Counted from the stretch's first letter, positions 48,379-60,471 are shown. The stretch: 64,000 nucleotides of DNA from Mesoplasma entomophilum (GCF_002804125.1 NZ_CP024966.1:783967-847966); one strand, 5' to 3'. Notes: generated by a model not told the origin, from the letters alone. Program-made: numbers and translations.

Positions 48379-48439
48379 TTTTTCTATTTAATTGTTTAAA
48401 TTATTATAACTTTTTTTTGATCGAAAAAAAGCAAAAACA

Positions 48440-48463
48440 AAAAAAACACCTTTGGTGTTTAAA
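48440..48463 (-). terminator. Terminator after the HU-like gene
   Basis: Minus strand AAACACC, AAA, GGTGTTT then a T-run; just after the stop codon. Confidence 0.85.
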
Positions 48464-48466
48464 TTA

Positions 48467-49621
48467 TTATTTTTTTATTTCTTTTTTAACTTTTGTTAAT
48501 CCTGTTCATTTACCTTTTGACATATTCTCTTTTAAATGTTTATTAGCTTTAAATTTAACTGTATTTGAAGCTGGAATGTCAATGATAGCACCTGTTGATG
48601 GATTTTTACCTTTTTTAGCTTCTTTATGAACTTTTGTAAGTTTTCCAAAATTTGAGATAATAATTTCTTCATTTTTTAAAATTGCAGTAGTCATAACTTC
48701 GAAAGCGCTATTAACAACTTCCTTAACTGATTTTTTACTAAATTCAGGATGAGCTTTTTCTAATTTAATTAAAATATCCTTTTTAGAAACTTGGTTATAA
48801 CGTTTTTTAATTACATACATTGATTCAGTTTTTGAAGAAATAACTACTGGAGCTACTTTTTCTTTACCAACCTTAACTTTTTCAGCTTTAGGTTCAGCTA
48901 CTTTTTTTGCAGCTACTGATTTTTTAGTTGTTTCTTTTTTAACTGGTAATTTTGTTTCAACAACTTCAATTTCTTCATCTTTACCAGCAGGTTTTTTAGT
49001 TGCTTCTTTTTTAGCTACTGGTTTTGCTTCAGCAACTTTAACTTCAGTTGCTTTTTTAACAGTAGGTTTTTTAACTTTCTTTTTAACCGGTTTTTTAACA
49101 ATAACTTCTTCTTCCAATTTTTCTTCTAATTTAATTGCTTCTTGTTTGATTTCTTCTCTTGAAATTTCTTTAACTTCTTCAATAGCTGTTGTAGATCCTT
49201 TTTCAGAAAGAATTTTGTTAATTTTGTTTTCTCTAACAAAACTCATAATTATTGAAACAACTAAGAAAATTATTCCTACAATTGCAATTCAATTAATTAA
49301 TAAGTCTCAGAAAATTGGCAATAAGAATGTGATATATCCTTCAGTTCCCAACTTTGCTGCCAATTTAAACTGAGCTAATGATTTAAATCCCATAGGTCCT
49401 GAGAAAAAATGACTTAATCCTCCATTTCCTGTAAATCATGCTGCATCAATGTATTTTTTTTCAACAAGACCAGATTCAGTGATTGTTTTAAATCAATCTG
49501 ATGTTCCATTTGTAACTTGGTTTATAAGTTTAAAAGCAATTACTAAAGCTATAAATAAAACTAAAACAAATATTAAACCAATTGATCTTGTATGTTTTTT
49601 ATTTTTCATTTCAATTGACAT
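48467..49621 (-). CDS. Membrane-anchored HU/IHF-like DNA-binding protein
   Basis: 384 residues. Two N-terminal membrane segments (about 13-33 and 97-128), a ~150-residue charged linker rich in Lys, Pro, Ala, Glu and Val, then a full HU-type domain (about 285-375) containing VSKKDILIKLEKAHPEFSKK, IISNFGKLTKVHKEAKKGKN and TGAIIDIPASNTVKFKANK. The conserved R-x-GRNPxTG arm appears as KGKNPSTG. AAGGAGG precedes the ATG. HU proteins are normally soluble 90-residue dimers; the fusion suggests chromosome tethering at the membrane, which is inference. Confidence 0.88.
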
Positions 49622-49685
49622 ATTTATGCCTCCTTCTTTTTTATATTAATTATAAACAAATATTTGACTAAGTGAACTTTTAGTG

Positions 49686-51566
49686 TTACATTTGTTCGTT
49701 GGCATAGTTATTTTTAAGGTAAAACAACAGCATTTGTATGTCTGCAGGATTCACCCCAGTAATTCTAGATGCCTGCCCTATATTTAAAGGCATTACTTTT
49801 TTTAACTTTTGTCTAGCTTCAGTAGCCAAGTTTTCAATCTTATCGTAGTCAATATTTGATGGTATTTTTTTCTTTTCCAGTTTAATTAATCTTTCAACTG
49901 TTTTTCTTTCAGTTTTAACATATCCTGCAAATCTAGTTTCAATAACAATTGATTGCAATTGATTATTTTTTAAACTCTGTAAAGACTTAATGTGTGGAAT
50001 CATAACATTGATATCAACAGTTGGTATTTTTAAGATCTCAATACCACTATATCCATGATTTAAATCAGCTTGTCCTAGTTCTTTTAACTCAATAGCAAGT
50101 TTTGATTTGGGCGTAAATCTAATTTCTTCTAACTCTTTAATTGCTTCATTTATTTCTTGCGTGTATTTTAAATATTTATTGTATTCATGATCCTTAATTA
50201 ATCCAATTTCAAAACCTTTTTCTTTTAATCTAAGTTCAGCATTATCATTTCTTAAAAGCAATCTATGTTCTGCTCTACTTGTTAAAAGTCTGTAAGGTTC
50301 TCAAACCCCCTTATTAATTAAGTCATCAATCATTACACCAATATATGCTTCATCTCTTCTTAAAATTAATGGTTCTAAATTATCAACTTTTCTTGATGCA
50401 TTTATTCCTGCTATTAGACCTTGTCCTGCAGCTTCCTCATATCCACTTGTCCCATTTATTTGCCCAGCTGTAAATAAGTTACTAATATTCTTCAATTCTA
50501 ATGACGGTTTTAATTGAATTGGATTTATGCAATCATACTCAATTGCATAAGCTCAAGTTTTAACTTCTGCCTTTTCGAATCCTGGTAAAGATCTAATCAT
50601 AAGTAATTGAACATCAGTTGGCATTGATGTTGAAAAACCTTGAATATATCATGCATCTCCTTTTAGTGATTCTGGTTCAATAAAAATTTGATGAGTTTCT
50701 TTTGACGAAAACCTTACAATTTTATCTTCAAAACTTGGACAATATCTTGGCCCTATCGATTCAACTTTTCCAGAGTACATAGCAGACTTTGTTAAGTTAT
50801 CTTCAATGATTTTTTTTGTTTTTGGTGTTGAGTGAATTAAATAACAAAGTTCCTGGTTTTCAATTGGAGTATATTGATCTGTAGAAAAACTGAAAGCTAA
50901 TTTTGCATTGGTTCCTGGCTCTTCAATAGCTTTAGAAAGATCTACAGAGTTTTTAAAAATTCTTGGAGGTGTTCCAGTTTTGAATCTAAATAGTTCAACG
51001 CCCGCTTTTTTTAATGATAGACTTATTCCATTTGATGTTGGTTCTTCATTTGGGCCTGAAGAATATTTTTCATGACCCGTTAATATTTCAGATTTAAGAT
51101 ATGTTCCAGTAGTTAAAATAACACAAGAAGCATTAATAATTTCACCATTATTTAAAACTACACCTTTTACTGAATTGTCCTCAATAATAAGATCAGACGC
51201 AATTGCTTCAATTAATTCTAAATTAGATTCTCCTTCAACAATATTTTGCATATATTTTGAATACTCTTCTTTATCTGATTGAACTCTAAGAGCTCATACT
51301 CCAGGACCTCTAGAAGAATTAAGAAGTTTGGTTTGCAAAGCAGTTTTATCAGCGGCTTTAGCCATTTCTCCACCCAAAGCATCAATCTCTCTTACTACAA
51401 TCCCTTTAGCAGGTCCTCCAATACTTGGATTACAAGGCATAGCAGCTATTCTGTCTTTGTATAAATTAATAAGTGCAGTCTTTTTATTTAATCTTGCTGA
51501 AGCTAATGCAGCTTCAACACCAGCGTGACCACCACCAATTACAATAACATCAAAATGTTTTTTCAT
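49686..51566 (-). CDS. mnmG: tRNA uridine-5-carboxymethylaminomethyl modification enzyme MnmG
   Basis: With MnmE, builds the cmnm5 group on wobble U34 of tRNAs. 626 residues. FAD site [16 protein letters not shown]; motifs [13 protein letters not shown] and [15 protein letters not shown] are diagnostic; C-terminal domain contains EARQKLKKV and [16 protein letters not shown] Trp codons at several points. AAGGAG upstream. Historically gidA. Confidence 0.97.
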
Positions 51567-51603
51567 CTTAACTCTCCTTGTCTAGTTGTTTTATTTCTAT
51601 ATA

Positions 51604-51631
51604 ATTTTAGCCTTTTTTGTTTCATAAACAA
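51604..51631 (-). promoter_or_regulatory. Candidate mnmG promoter
   Basis: Minus strand TTGTTT (51626-51631), 16 bases, TAAAAT (51604-51609), about 40 bases before the start. Confidence 0.4.
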
Positions 51632-51645
51632 GCACAAACTTTAAA

Positions 51646-51671
51646 ACAAAAATGGAGACTAACTCCATTTT
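51646..51671 (-). terminator. Terminator after ftsH
   Basis: Minus strand AAATGGAG, TTAGT, CTCCATTT then TTGTTTT. Confidence 0.85.
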
Positions 51672-51673
51672 AA

Positions 51674-53632
51674 TTATTCCTCAATATCTAAATCTTCTAC
51701 TTTAATGTCGATGATTTCACCCTTTTTGATTTTTTCATCCTCTTTAGCCATTCTGTTTTTTTGCTCTAAAACTTCTTCTGGTAATTTTTTATTTTTATTA
51801 ATGTATTCGATTTGTTCTGCGGTGATTGTTTCAAGCACTCTTAATGATTCTGCTAATAATTCTAAAGTTTCCATATTTTCTTTAATTATTTTTAAAGCAA
51901 TTTTATAAGACTCTTCAAGAATTTTTGAAATTTCAGCATCAATTCTAGCTGCAGTTTCATCAGAATATGTACCTTCCATTTTACCGTATGATTCTTCAGC
52001 CATTGTTAAGTATTTTGTCATACCTAAACTTGACATACCAAATTGAACAACCATTCTTCTAGCAATGTTTGTTGCTTTATCTAAATCGTCATGAGCACCT
52101 GTTGTTACGTTTTCTTTTCCAAACATAATTTCTTCAGCGGCTCTACCACCTAAATATCCAGCAATTGTTGCAAATAAATCTTTTTTAGAAGAAAATACAG
52201 TTTCATCTTTTGGCGTCATAATTGTATAACCACCTGCATTACCACGCGGAATAATTGTAACTTTTTGAACTTTTGATGCACTATCAAGTTTTAATCCAAT
52301 TAATGCATGTCCTGATTCATGATATGAAACAATGTCTTTATCTTGTTTAGTCATTGCACGTGATTTTTTAGCTGGTCCACCAACTACACGATCAATCGCT
52401 TCATCAATTTCAGTAATTGTAATAATGTCACGTTTTTCTCTAACCATTAAAATTGCAGCTTCGTTTAAAACGTTTTCTAATTGAGCACCAGAGAAACCTG
52501 GAGTTCTTTCAGCAACTCTATATCAATCAACTGAACTATCAATTTTTTTACCTTTAGCATGTAATTCTAAAATAGCTTTACGTTCTTTAATATCAGGTAA
52601 TGAAACTTGAATAACTCTATCAAAACGTCCTGGTCTTAATAAAGCTGGGTCTAATACATCTGCACGGTTTGTTGCAGCCATAACAATGATTCCTGAGTTA
52701 GTTCCAAATCCATCCATTTCAACCAATAATTGGTTTAATGTTTGTTCATTTCCTCCTGAACCCATTCCATTATTTCTTTTTCTACCTACTGCATCAATTT
52801 CATCAATGAATATAATTGCAGGTGCTGCTTTTTTAGCATCATTGAACATTTCACGAACACGACTTGCTCCAACACCAACAAACATTTCTTCAAATTCAGA
52901 ACCAGCTATTGAGAAGAATGAAACTCCAGCTTCTCCAGCTACAGCTTTTGCAAGTAAAGTCTTACCAGTTCCTGGTGGACCCTCCATTAAAACACCTTTT
53001 GGTGCTCTAGCTCCAGCTTCTGCATATTTTGCAGGGAATTTTAGATAATCAACTAATTCAACTAATTCTGATTTTTCTTCTTCAATACCTGCAACGTTAG
53101 CAAATTTAACATCTGATTTTTCAGCACGAGCTCTATTTTTACCCATACCAAAAATATTTCCTGCTCCAGCTCCTGCTCCAGCAGAACCTTTCATCATGAA
53201 TCAAATTATTCCACCAAATAATAATACATAAATTAATAATGGTGCTAATGAAACTAATAGTGCCATTCCAACTGAACCTTGGTAAACAAGTGTTGGTCAA
53301 GGATAAGGATTACCGGCCATTATATCATTAAATCTAGTTTGTGTTAAATAGACAACAAAATTAACATTTTTACCCGTCTCTTCTAAGAAAAATGTTCCTT
53401 TAACAACGGCTGTATTATTTGTTCCATAATAAACCATTACATTTTTTCAATATTGGTCAGCTTTGGGGTTAATATTTGGCTGATGCTTTCCGATCCAATT
53501 AGTGAATGTTGCATCACTTCATACCTGAGTTGTTCCTTTAACAGTAACGGCAATAATTATTATTGTAACTATAACAGCTAATAAGATTATTAACCAAAAC
53601 CATAAAGTTGACTTACTTTTTTTAGTCTTCAT
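51674..53632 (-). CDS. ftsH: ATP-dependent zinc metalloprotease FtsH
   Basis: Membrane-bound AAA+ protease for quality control. 652 residues. Two N-terminal membrane helices (about 10-30 and 120-140), a Gly/Ala linker ([15 protein letters not shown]), AAA domain with Walker [15 protein letters not shown], Walker [10 protein letters not shown] and [13 protein letters not shown], then the zinc site HESGHALIG. Length is typical. The tilS gene lies 63 bases upstream, a conserved neighbour pair. Confidence 0.98.
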
Positions 53633-53694
53633 TTTATTCCTCCGTCTCAAGATTTTTATTCTATTTTAATGATACCATTATTTAAATTATTACT

Positions 53695-54891
53695 CTACTT
53701 AATAGTATTCAAGATTTTCATTGCTCTCTTACTATAAACAACTGCTTTTAGCATCCTATTTTTGTATCTAATTTTTTTATCAATTAAATATCTATTTGTT
53801 TTTTTGCCAAAAGTATAAGTGTCTATTTTATATTTTAGAAAATCGTTTGTAATAACATACGGATAATTTTCTTTATTACGTTTAATTGCATTAACTAAGT
53901 CTAATCAATTTATGAATTCTTCTGCAAGGTATAAATCTTGTTTTGAATTAATTACAAAGGTTTTTGGTTGTATTATTTCAGTCTTAATTAAAAACAAGTT
54001 TTCATAATCTTTTATTATTGAAAAATCACCTATGTTTATTTCTCAAAAAACTTTTTCAGATACTTTTATATTTTTAGCTATTTCAAAAATTGTTTTGTTT
54101 CTTCTATTTTGAATAATAAAATCTTTTTTTAATATTTCTAATCATTTGTAAATAGTTCTCTGAATAAACTCAAGATTTTTTTCTTGCAGATTTTTATTAA
54201 TTTTAAGTTCATCAGCTGACATGTTATTGTTAACATATCAATCAACTTGCAAACTTATTTTTTCGAGTTCAGAGTTTAGCAAATTTATTTCTTTTTCAAT
54301 TTTATTGAAAGAGTTTTCAGATAACTCTGCTCTTATTTTATTTCTTTTATATTTGATATCTTCATTTGTTGAATCAACTGCATACGCTACTTTTTCTTCT
54401 TTTAAAGCAACTAAAATTTCTGATTTTAAAATGTTTAACATTGGTCTAACAATAATTAAATCTTTATACATAGAAGTTTTATTTAAACCATAATGTTTAA
54501 CATAGCTTTTTCTTTCTTGCTGTAATAAAAAAGTTTCAACTAAATCATTTCTATTGTGGGCTATTAATACATTTTTAATATTGTGTTTTTTGGAAACTTC
54601 AACAAAAAAATCATATCTAATTTTTCTAGCTCAACTTTCAAAATTTTCTTTAAGTAAAGAGTAGTCCTGCTCAATTACAAGTTTTTCTAATTTCAAATTA
54701 TTTTTTTCACAAAATTTTTCAACTATTTTTTGATCATTATCTGAATCATTTCTAAATTTATAATTAACATGACAAACAACTAAATCTTTTACATTCATTT
54801 TAATTAGTTCGTTCAACATAAACATGCTATCAGGCCCACCAGAAACTCCAACTAAATATGAAAGAGACGTATTTATTTTAAATCTTTGCAT
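53695..54891 (-). CDS. tilS: tRNA(Ile)-lysidine synthetase
   Basis: Converts C34 of tRNA-Ile(CAU) to lysidine so it reads AUA. 398 residues. The PP-loop SGGPDS is at the N-terminus; VCHVNYKFRNDSDND and HNRNDLVETFLLQ are the family's next motifs, and YKRNKIRAEL matches the conserved N-x-IR region. C-terminal KTNRYLIDKKIRYKNR. Essential in an AT-rich genome that uses AUA often. Six bases after trmN6-like gene. Confidence 0.95.
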
Positions 54892-54896
54892 AATTT

Positions 54897-55619
54897 TTAA
54901 TCCTTAAAATATTTCAATAATTCGTTAGTATATGATTCATCTTCTTTATGTGAAATTAAAGGCTTGATTATTTGCATTCCTTCATTTCCTTCTAAAATTG
55001 CATCCAATAAAATTGTTTTAGCTTCTTCTCCAGCTTTTGAATGTACAAATTGCATTCTTTTAGGTGCAAATTTATATTTATAAAGTAAATTAATTATTTC
55101 GCCTGTTCTTTCAGGTCTATGAACTAATGTAAAAGAGCCGCCATTTTTTAAAATCAATCCTGCATTTTTTATTATCTCTTCAAGAGTAATCAAAGTCTCA
55201 TGTCTTGCGTTAACAACTTCTTCGCTAATCTTTTTTACTTTTGATTCCTCGTGTTTTTTAAAAAATGGCGGATTACATATTACTGCATCAAATTTGTTGG
55301 CCATTTCTTTCGCATAGTTTTTAATATCAGAATTAACAATTTCAACTTGATTCTCAAGATTATTTAATTTTATGTTTTCAACTGCTAAAGCTGCTGCCTT
55401 TTCTTGAATTTCAACTCCAACAATTTTTGCATTTGTATATTTTGAAACTATTAAAGGTATAACTGCATTATTAGTGCCAAAATCAACAATTTTATTTATT
55501 CCACTCTTCAAATTTACAAATCTTGCTATAAGAATGCTGTCTAATGTAAAGTTAAACATTTCAGAATCTTGATAAATTTTTCTATTTTCATACCCTAGTA
55601 AATCATTCAAAATTTTCAT
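54897..55619 (-). CDS. tRNA1(Val) (adenine37-N6)-methyltransferase-like (YfiC/TrmN6)
   Basis: 240 residues. SAM-dependent N6-adenine methyltransferase: IVDFGTNNAVIPLIVSKY (SAM site), and the catalytic NPPF in AVICNPPFFKK. Belongs to the YfiC/TrmN6 family by its NPPF motif and length; the exact target base is inferred. ATG overlaps the holB stop (TAATG). Confidence 0.88.
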   Translation of the reverse strand: MKILNDLLGYENRKIYQDSEMFNFTLDSILIARFVNLKSGINKIVDFGTNNAVIPLIVSKYTNAKIVGVEIQEKAAALAVENIKLNNLENQVEIVNSDIKNYAKEMANKFDAVICNPPFFKKHEESKVKKISEEVVNARHETLITLEEIIKNAGLILKNGGSFTLVHRPERTGEIINLLYKYKFAPKRMQFVHSKAGEEAKTILLDAILEGNEGMQIIKPLISHKEDESYTNELLKYFKD

Positions 55620-56362
55620 TAGATTACCTCACTTACATGTATTAAAAATACGTCTATCGCTAAATTGGTTTGAAATGTGAATTTTAAATCATTAATTAAT
55701 TGCAGCGTTGCTTCTGCTATATTTAAGTGATTTTTAATTATTGTTCTACCATAAGCTTCTTCAAGCATAGCTATTAATTGTGATTTTTCTATTTTCTTTA
55801 ATTCAGAGTTTGAAAGCAAAATAGAATTTTTATCTTTTTCTAAAATCTGCTCAATTAAGTTTTTAGGAGTTTCTGATTTTTTTTCATTTTCTAAGACAAC
55901 TAATTTACATCTTGATTTAATTGTAGGCAGAACCTGACTTTTATTTTTAGTTAGCAAAATAGCAATAGTATTTTCTGGTGGTTCTTCTATGAATTTCAAC
56001 AAAGAGTTACCTGATTCATTTTTTAAATTTTCTGCATTAGCTAAAACATAAACTTTAAATTTATTAACTTCATTTGTTGTTAAAGAAAATTTTTGCATAA
56101 GTTCAATAACATCTGCCTTGTTTATAGCTAAGCTTCCATCACCAAGAAACACAAAATTTGGCAAACTTTTACTTTCAAATCTTTTACAATTATTACATTG
56201 GTCATTTTCAATACTTAAATTTTCACAAAAAATTATTTTCGACAATTCATTTGCAAAATTGTTTAGGCTTTCTTGACTATCATTTGATACTAAAATGGAG
56301 CTAAACATTTTTTGATTTTTTAATTGCTCAACAAATTTTTCTAGTGCTTCTCTTTTTTTCAT
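55619..56362 (-). CDS. holB: DNA polymerase III delta' subunit
   Basis: Clamp-loader subunit. 247 residues, shorter than E. coli delta'. Zinc site formed by FCENLS...CNNCKRF; LLKFIEEPPENTIAILLTK matches the sensor region of clamp loaders, followed by QVLPTIKSRCKLV. No canonical Walker A, as usual for delta'. Its start lies inside the end of tmk (frames differ). dnaX is nearby. Confidence 0.92.
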   Translation of the reverse strand: MKKREALEKFVEQLKNQKMFSSILVSNDSQESLNNFANELSKIIFCENLSIENDQCNNCKRFESKSLPNFVFLGDGSLAINKADVIELMQKFSLTTNEVNKFKVYVLANAENLKNESGNSLLKFIEEPPENTIAILLTKNKSQVLPTIKSRCKLVVLENEKKSETPKNLIEQILEKDKNSILLSNSELKKIEKSQLIAMLEEAYGRTIIKNHLNIAEATLQLINDLKFTFQTNLAIDVFLIHVSEVI

Positions 56363-56976
56363 AATTCTATCTTTTCTAAAATAACATTTTTAGTTTGTTC
56401 AAAAACTTCATCAGGTGTTTTTGACGCATCAATAACAGTTATTCTTTGTGTTTCTTTTTTTGACAAGTCCTCAAATGCTTGTTTTACAGATTCTTTAAAT
56501 TTTCTTCCTTCTTCATCTAATCTATTTTTTTCATCATGTCTCCCAGAAAGTCTTTTTTCAGCATCTTCAAAACTTAATTCAAAATACAAAGTTAAATCTG
56601 GCAAAAATCCTTCCAAAATAGTTTTTTGTAATTCATTTAAATAATCTACGCCAAGTCCTCTTGCTCCACCTTGATATGCTGTTGTTGAATCCATAAATCT
56701 ATCAGAAATAACTATATAACCTTGTTTAAGATAAGGTTTGATTACTTTTTCAAGATGTTCTTTTCTGGCTGCAATAAAAAGTAAAGCTTCTGTTCATGGC
56801 TCCATGCCTTGACTATCTTTATTCAATATAAGATCTCTGATTTTTTCAGAAATTGGTAAACCACCCGGTTCTCTTGTCATAACAACCTTGTAGTTTAAAT
56901 CTTCTAAATGTTTTTTAACTCTCAATAACGCAGTTGTTTTACCGCTACCGTCCATTCCCTCAATTGTTATGAACAT
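56341..56976 (-). CDS. tmk: Thymidylate kinase
   Basis: dTMP to dTDP. 211 residues. P-loop [10 protein letters not shown], DRx-type motif [19 protein letters not shown], and TREPGG. The frame does not stop at the TGA near its end but continues through LWKKEKH to TAG, overlapping holB by 22 bases. GAGGTG before the ATG; recR ends one base upstream of the start. Works after tdk in dTTP supply. Confidence 0.96.
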
Positions 56977-56977
56977 A

Positions 56978-57568
56978 CTACACCTCATATTTCTTTCTAT
57001 TTTTGAATGCACTTTCCAAAGTTGTTTCATCCATGTAGTCAAGGCTTCCACCCATTGGAATACCTTTTGCAATTCTTGTTATATTTATATTTAAATTCTT
57101 TGTTAATTGATAAATATAATTCGTTGTTAGTTCACCTTCAAAAGTTGCGTTTAAAGCTAAAATCAATTCGCTATTTTTGTCGATTCTTGACAAAAGACTT
57201 TCAAAGTTAATTTCCGATGGAGATTTTTTCTTATTTAAGTTTATTTCAGATCCCAAAACATGATAAAGACCTTTATATTTATTAATTTTTTCAATGTTAT
57301 TAACGTCTAATTGACTTGCAACAACACAAATAACATTTTGATTTCTACTTTCATCAGAACAAATTATGCACTTGCTTTCAATTTCATAATAGTTACAGAT
57401 TGAGCAAATAGAAATATTTTCTTTTATTAGATTAAGTTGTTTAACAAAATTGTCTAAAGCAAATTTATCAATTATTAAATTGTTAACTAATCTCTCACTA
57501 GTTTTCTTAGTAAGACCATTGTTTTTATTAATGTTACTTATAATTTCTTCAAACAATTCTTTATTCAT
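56978..57568 (-). CDS. recR: Recombination protein RecR
   Basis: 196 residues. N-terminal helix-hairpin-helix, four-Cys zinc finger ([16 protein letters not shown]), then [21 protein letters not shown], with [10 protein letters not shown], and [16 protein letters not shown], and the C-terminal [15 protein letters not shown]. Loads recombination at gaps with RecO. Located right after dnaX, the common arrangement. Confidence 0.96.
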   Translation of the reverse strand: MNKELFEEIISNINKNNGLTKKTSERLVNNLIIDKFALDNFVKQLNLIKENISICSICNYYEIESKCIICSDESRNQNVICVVASQLDVNNIEKINKYKGLYHVLGSEINLNKKKSPSEINFESLLSRIDKNSELILALNATFEGELTTNYIYQLTKNLNINITRIAKGIPMGGSLDYMDETTLESAFKNRKKYEV

Positions 57569-57570
57569 AA

Positions 57571-59487
57571 TTAATCCTCTATTTCTAATTCATCTATGTT
57601 AAATAATCTTGATGCCGCTTCAATTGTTTTATCATCAAAATGACTTAAAACCACTGATTGTTTTTTGCTATCAAAATAATGATCATAACTTATTTGCTCA
57701 TATGTTGGCAATTGCCCATTTTCTTTTAATTTTTTAAATGTTATTTTTATTTCATTTCAAAAGGCTTCATCAATTGGTAAAAATAATAATTTATCAAACT
57801 CTTTTTGTATTAGCGCCCTTTGTTCCTCATTCTGCAATGTTACTAATAAATTGTTAACATTTTCTAAATCCTCTGATCTTAAAAGTATTTCATTTTGTGA
57901 TGCAGCTATAACTTTAAAGTTAAAGAAATTTATGTATTTTTTTGCTAACTCTGGGTTTATTAAATTATCACTTTCATCTGCAGCAAAAAAACTATTAAGT
58001 TTTGCTTCAATTTCTTCACGTTTATTTTTGCTTGCACCAACTAATAAATTTATTACTTCAGAAATTTCAATTTTATATGTTTTCTTTTCTTCGTTAGCAA
58101 CTAGGTTTTTGTTTAATTGTATTTTAAGATTTGTCAATGTTTTAATTTCAAAATTTTCTTCATTAACCTTTGGTTCAACAACTACTTCAGTTATTTCATC
58201 TTCATTTTTTTCTTCAACAATTAATTTACTTTCTAAAACACTTTCTTGTGCGGATGTTTCTAATTGATTACTATTTGATTCTTCAAAATTATTTGTTATA
58301 AATGGTTCAGAAATTATATTAGGCTCTTCAGATATTTTTTCAGCAATTATTTCATCTTTTGCTTCAATAATTGGTTTTATTGTTTCACTTACTTTAATTT
58401 TGTGTTCAACTGAGTTTTCAATTGTTTTTAATACACTAATTAATAAATAATTAAAGTTAATGTTTGTTCCTTTAGTTTTAGCATAGGCCTCGCTTAAGTT
58501 ATCAGCTACTTCAAAAAGTGATTTAACTTCTGTATTTGAAAAATTAGATAAATCTGATTCTTCTAAAATATTTAAAACATTAGAATCTTTTGTAAATTTG
58601 TATTCAATTATTTCTTTTACAATTTCAATTAAACTTAATGTAAATACATCAAAATCCATCCCTTGTTTATTTGCCTTTTCAAAATAATTTATTATTGTTG
58701 CAGGTTCGTTATTTAATATATTCACTAATATCTGAATTTTTTCAGTTTTTGTAGCTACATAGAAAACAGCTTTTAGATCTTCAATAGTTATGTGTTCAGA
58801 AGTAACCGTCATTAGTTGTTCAATAACATTTGAAGCATCTCTCAATGATCCTTCAGAAATAATTGCTATTTCTTCTAGCACATCTTTGTCTATTTTATAT
58901 CCTTCATTTTCACAAATGTAATTTAATCTATTCATAAGTGATGTTCTATCTATCTTTTTAAAATTAAATATTTGACATCTTGAAAGTATTGTAGCTGGAA
59001 TTTTTGCATATTCAGTTGTTGCCAAAATAAATATGGCATGTAATGGTGGTTCTTCAAGAGTTTTTAGAAGTGCATTAAATGCAGCCTTTGTTAGCATATG
59101 AACTTCATCTATAATATAGATTTTATATTTACCAATAAATGGTAAAGAATTAATATTATTTTTTATTTCTCTGATTTCATCAACACCATTATTAGACGCA
59201 GCATCCATTTCAATAATATCTGGATTTCTTTGTTCATTAGAAGCAACACAACTTTCACAAACTTCACATGCAACTCCATCTAAAAGGTTTGAACAGTTAA
59301 CACTTTTTGCTAATATTCTGGCTATAGATGTTTTACCAGTTCCTCTTTGTCCAGCAAATAAAAATGAATGACTTATTTTATTATTTTTTAATTCATTTTT
59401 TAGTATTTCAACAACATTTTGATGTCCTGCTATGTCTCCAAAATTACTTGGCCTGTATTTTCTATATATTGCTTTATTTTGTTCCAT
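57571..59487 (-). CDS. dnaX: DNA polymerase III subunits gamma/tau
   Basis: Clamp-loader ATPase. 638 residues. Walker A FAGQRGTGKTSIA, zinc site with CxxCxxC (CEVCESC), Walker B YIIDEVHML, sensor LLKTLEEPPLHAIFILATTE and SRCQIF. Start at MEQNKAIYRKYRPSNF after GGAGGG; an upstream ATG in the same frame lacks a site. The second half (about 360-638) is a low-complexity acidic/tau-like region. Heads the recR-tmk-holB cluster. Confidence 0.97.
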
Positions 59488-59670
59488 AAACCCTCCAGTA
59501 AATAAAAATATATTTATTATTAATTTTAACATTTTTGGTTGTTTTTATAAACCTGTTACAAAGATTTAAAATAAAGAAATTTTTAATTTTAAAAGTACTT
59601 TATTAAAAGTAACAATATTCTTTTTTTAAATGAAAAAGGAATATGATTGTTTATAAAGGAGATTAGAAAA

Positions 59671-60471
59671 ATGAAATGATGAATTTCTGACTTTGACGGA
59701 ACGCTTACACTTAACCCAAAAACAGAAGCTATAGATGAAAAAGATATGAACTTTATTGAAAGATGGACTGAAGAAAATAATTTCATTATTGCCACTGGCA
59801 GAGATGTTAGTTATATAAATTATTTAATTGAACACTATAATTTAAAGTCTGAATATAAGATGGCAAACAATGGTGCTTCCTTATATAAAGGTAACGAATT
59901 AATTTTTAATCAATCTATAGAAATGGAAGGGCGTAAAAAACTTTTTGAAACTGTTAATATGCTATACAAATTTTGCGGGATAAAAATAGCAGATCATAAT
60001 AATTGCATAATTCTTTCTGGTATTGAAGAAGAAATTCCAAGATACAAAGAAACTATTGTACATGAAAAGTGATTTAAAATGGAAGATAACTTTAAGGAGT
60101 ATGCAAATGAGATTTTAAATAATAAAGATCTAAACAACATAACATTTTTTGCACACCCTCAAGATTTTGAATACATTCTAAGTTTATTTGAGGGATTCAA
60201 AAATTTAAAAATTATTCAAACTTCTCCATGCAATTTAGAGGTAATGCATAAAGATGTTTCTAAATACTCTGGCATAAAATTTTTAAAAGAAAAATATAAT
60301 ATTTCTGACGATAATATTATTGTTAGCGGAGATGGAGATAATGATTTTGAAATGCTAAGCGGATGTACAAATTCTTTTGCAATGAAAAATGGAACAATGA
60401 AAGCTCATATGGCTGCTAAACATATTATTTCAAATGTTTTTGAAATAGAAAATTTTATTTCAATAAAATAA
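59671..60471 (+). CDS. HAD-family (Cof-type) phosphatase
   Basis: 266 residues. Motif I SDFDGTLT (nucleophile and acid Asp), motif II IIATGRD, and motif IV VSGDGDNDFEML; cap domain between. Belongs to the Cof/YidA sugar-phosphate phosphatase group. Resembles the HAD gene on the other strand at 61056-61856 (same length, same MKW start); they are likely paralogues. AAAGGAG ahead of the ATG. Trp codons are TGA. Confidence 0.9.

Noticed and set aside
48290..48380. First read as a simple terminator only
   Set aside because: The region upstream of the palindrome has P1-P2-P3 and kissing loops of a purine aptamer, so it is a riboswitch plus terminator.
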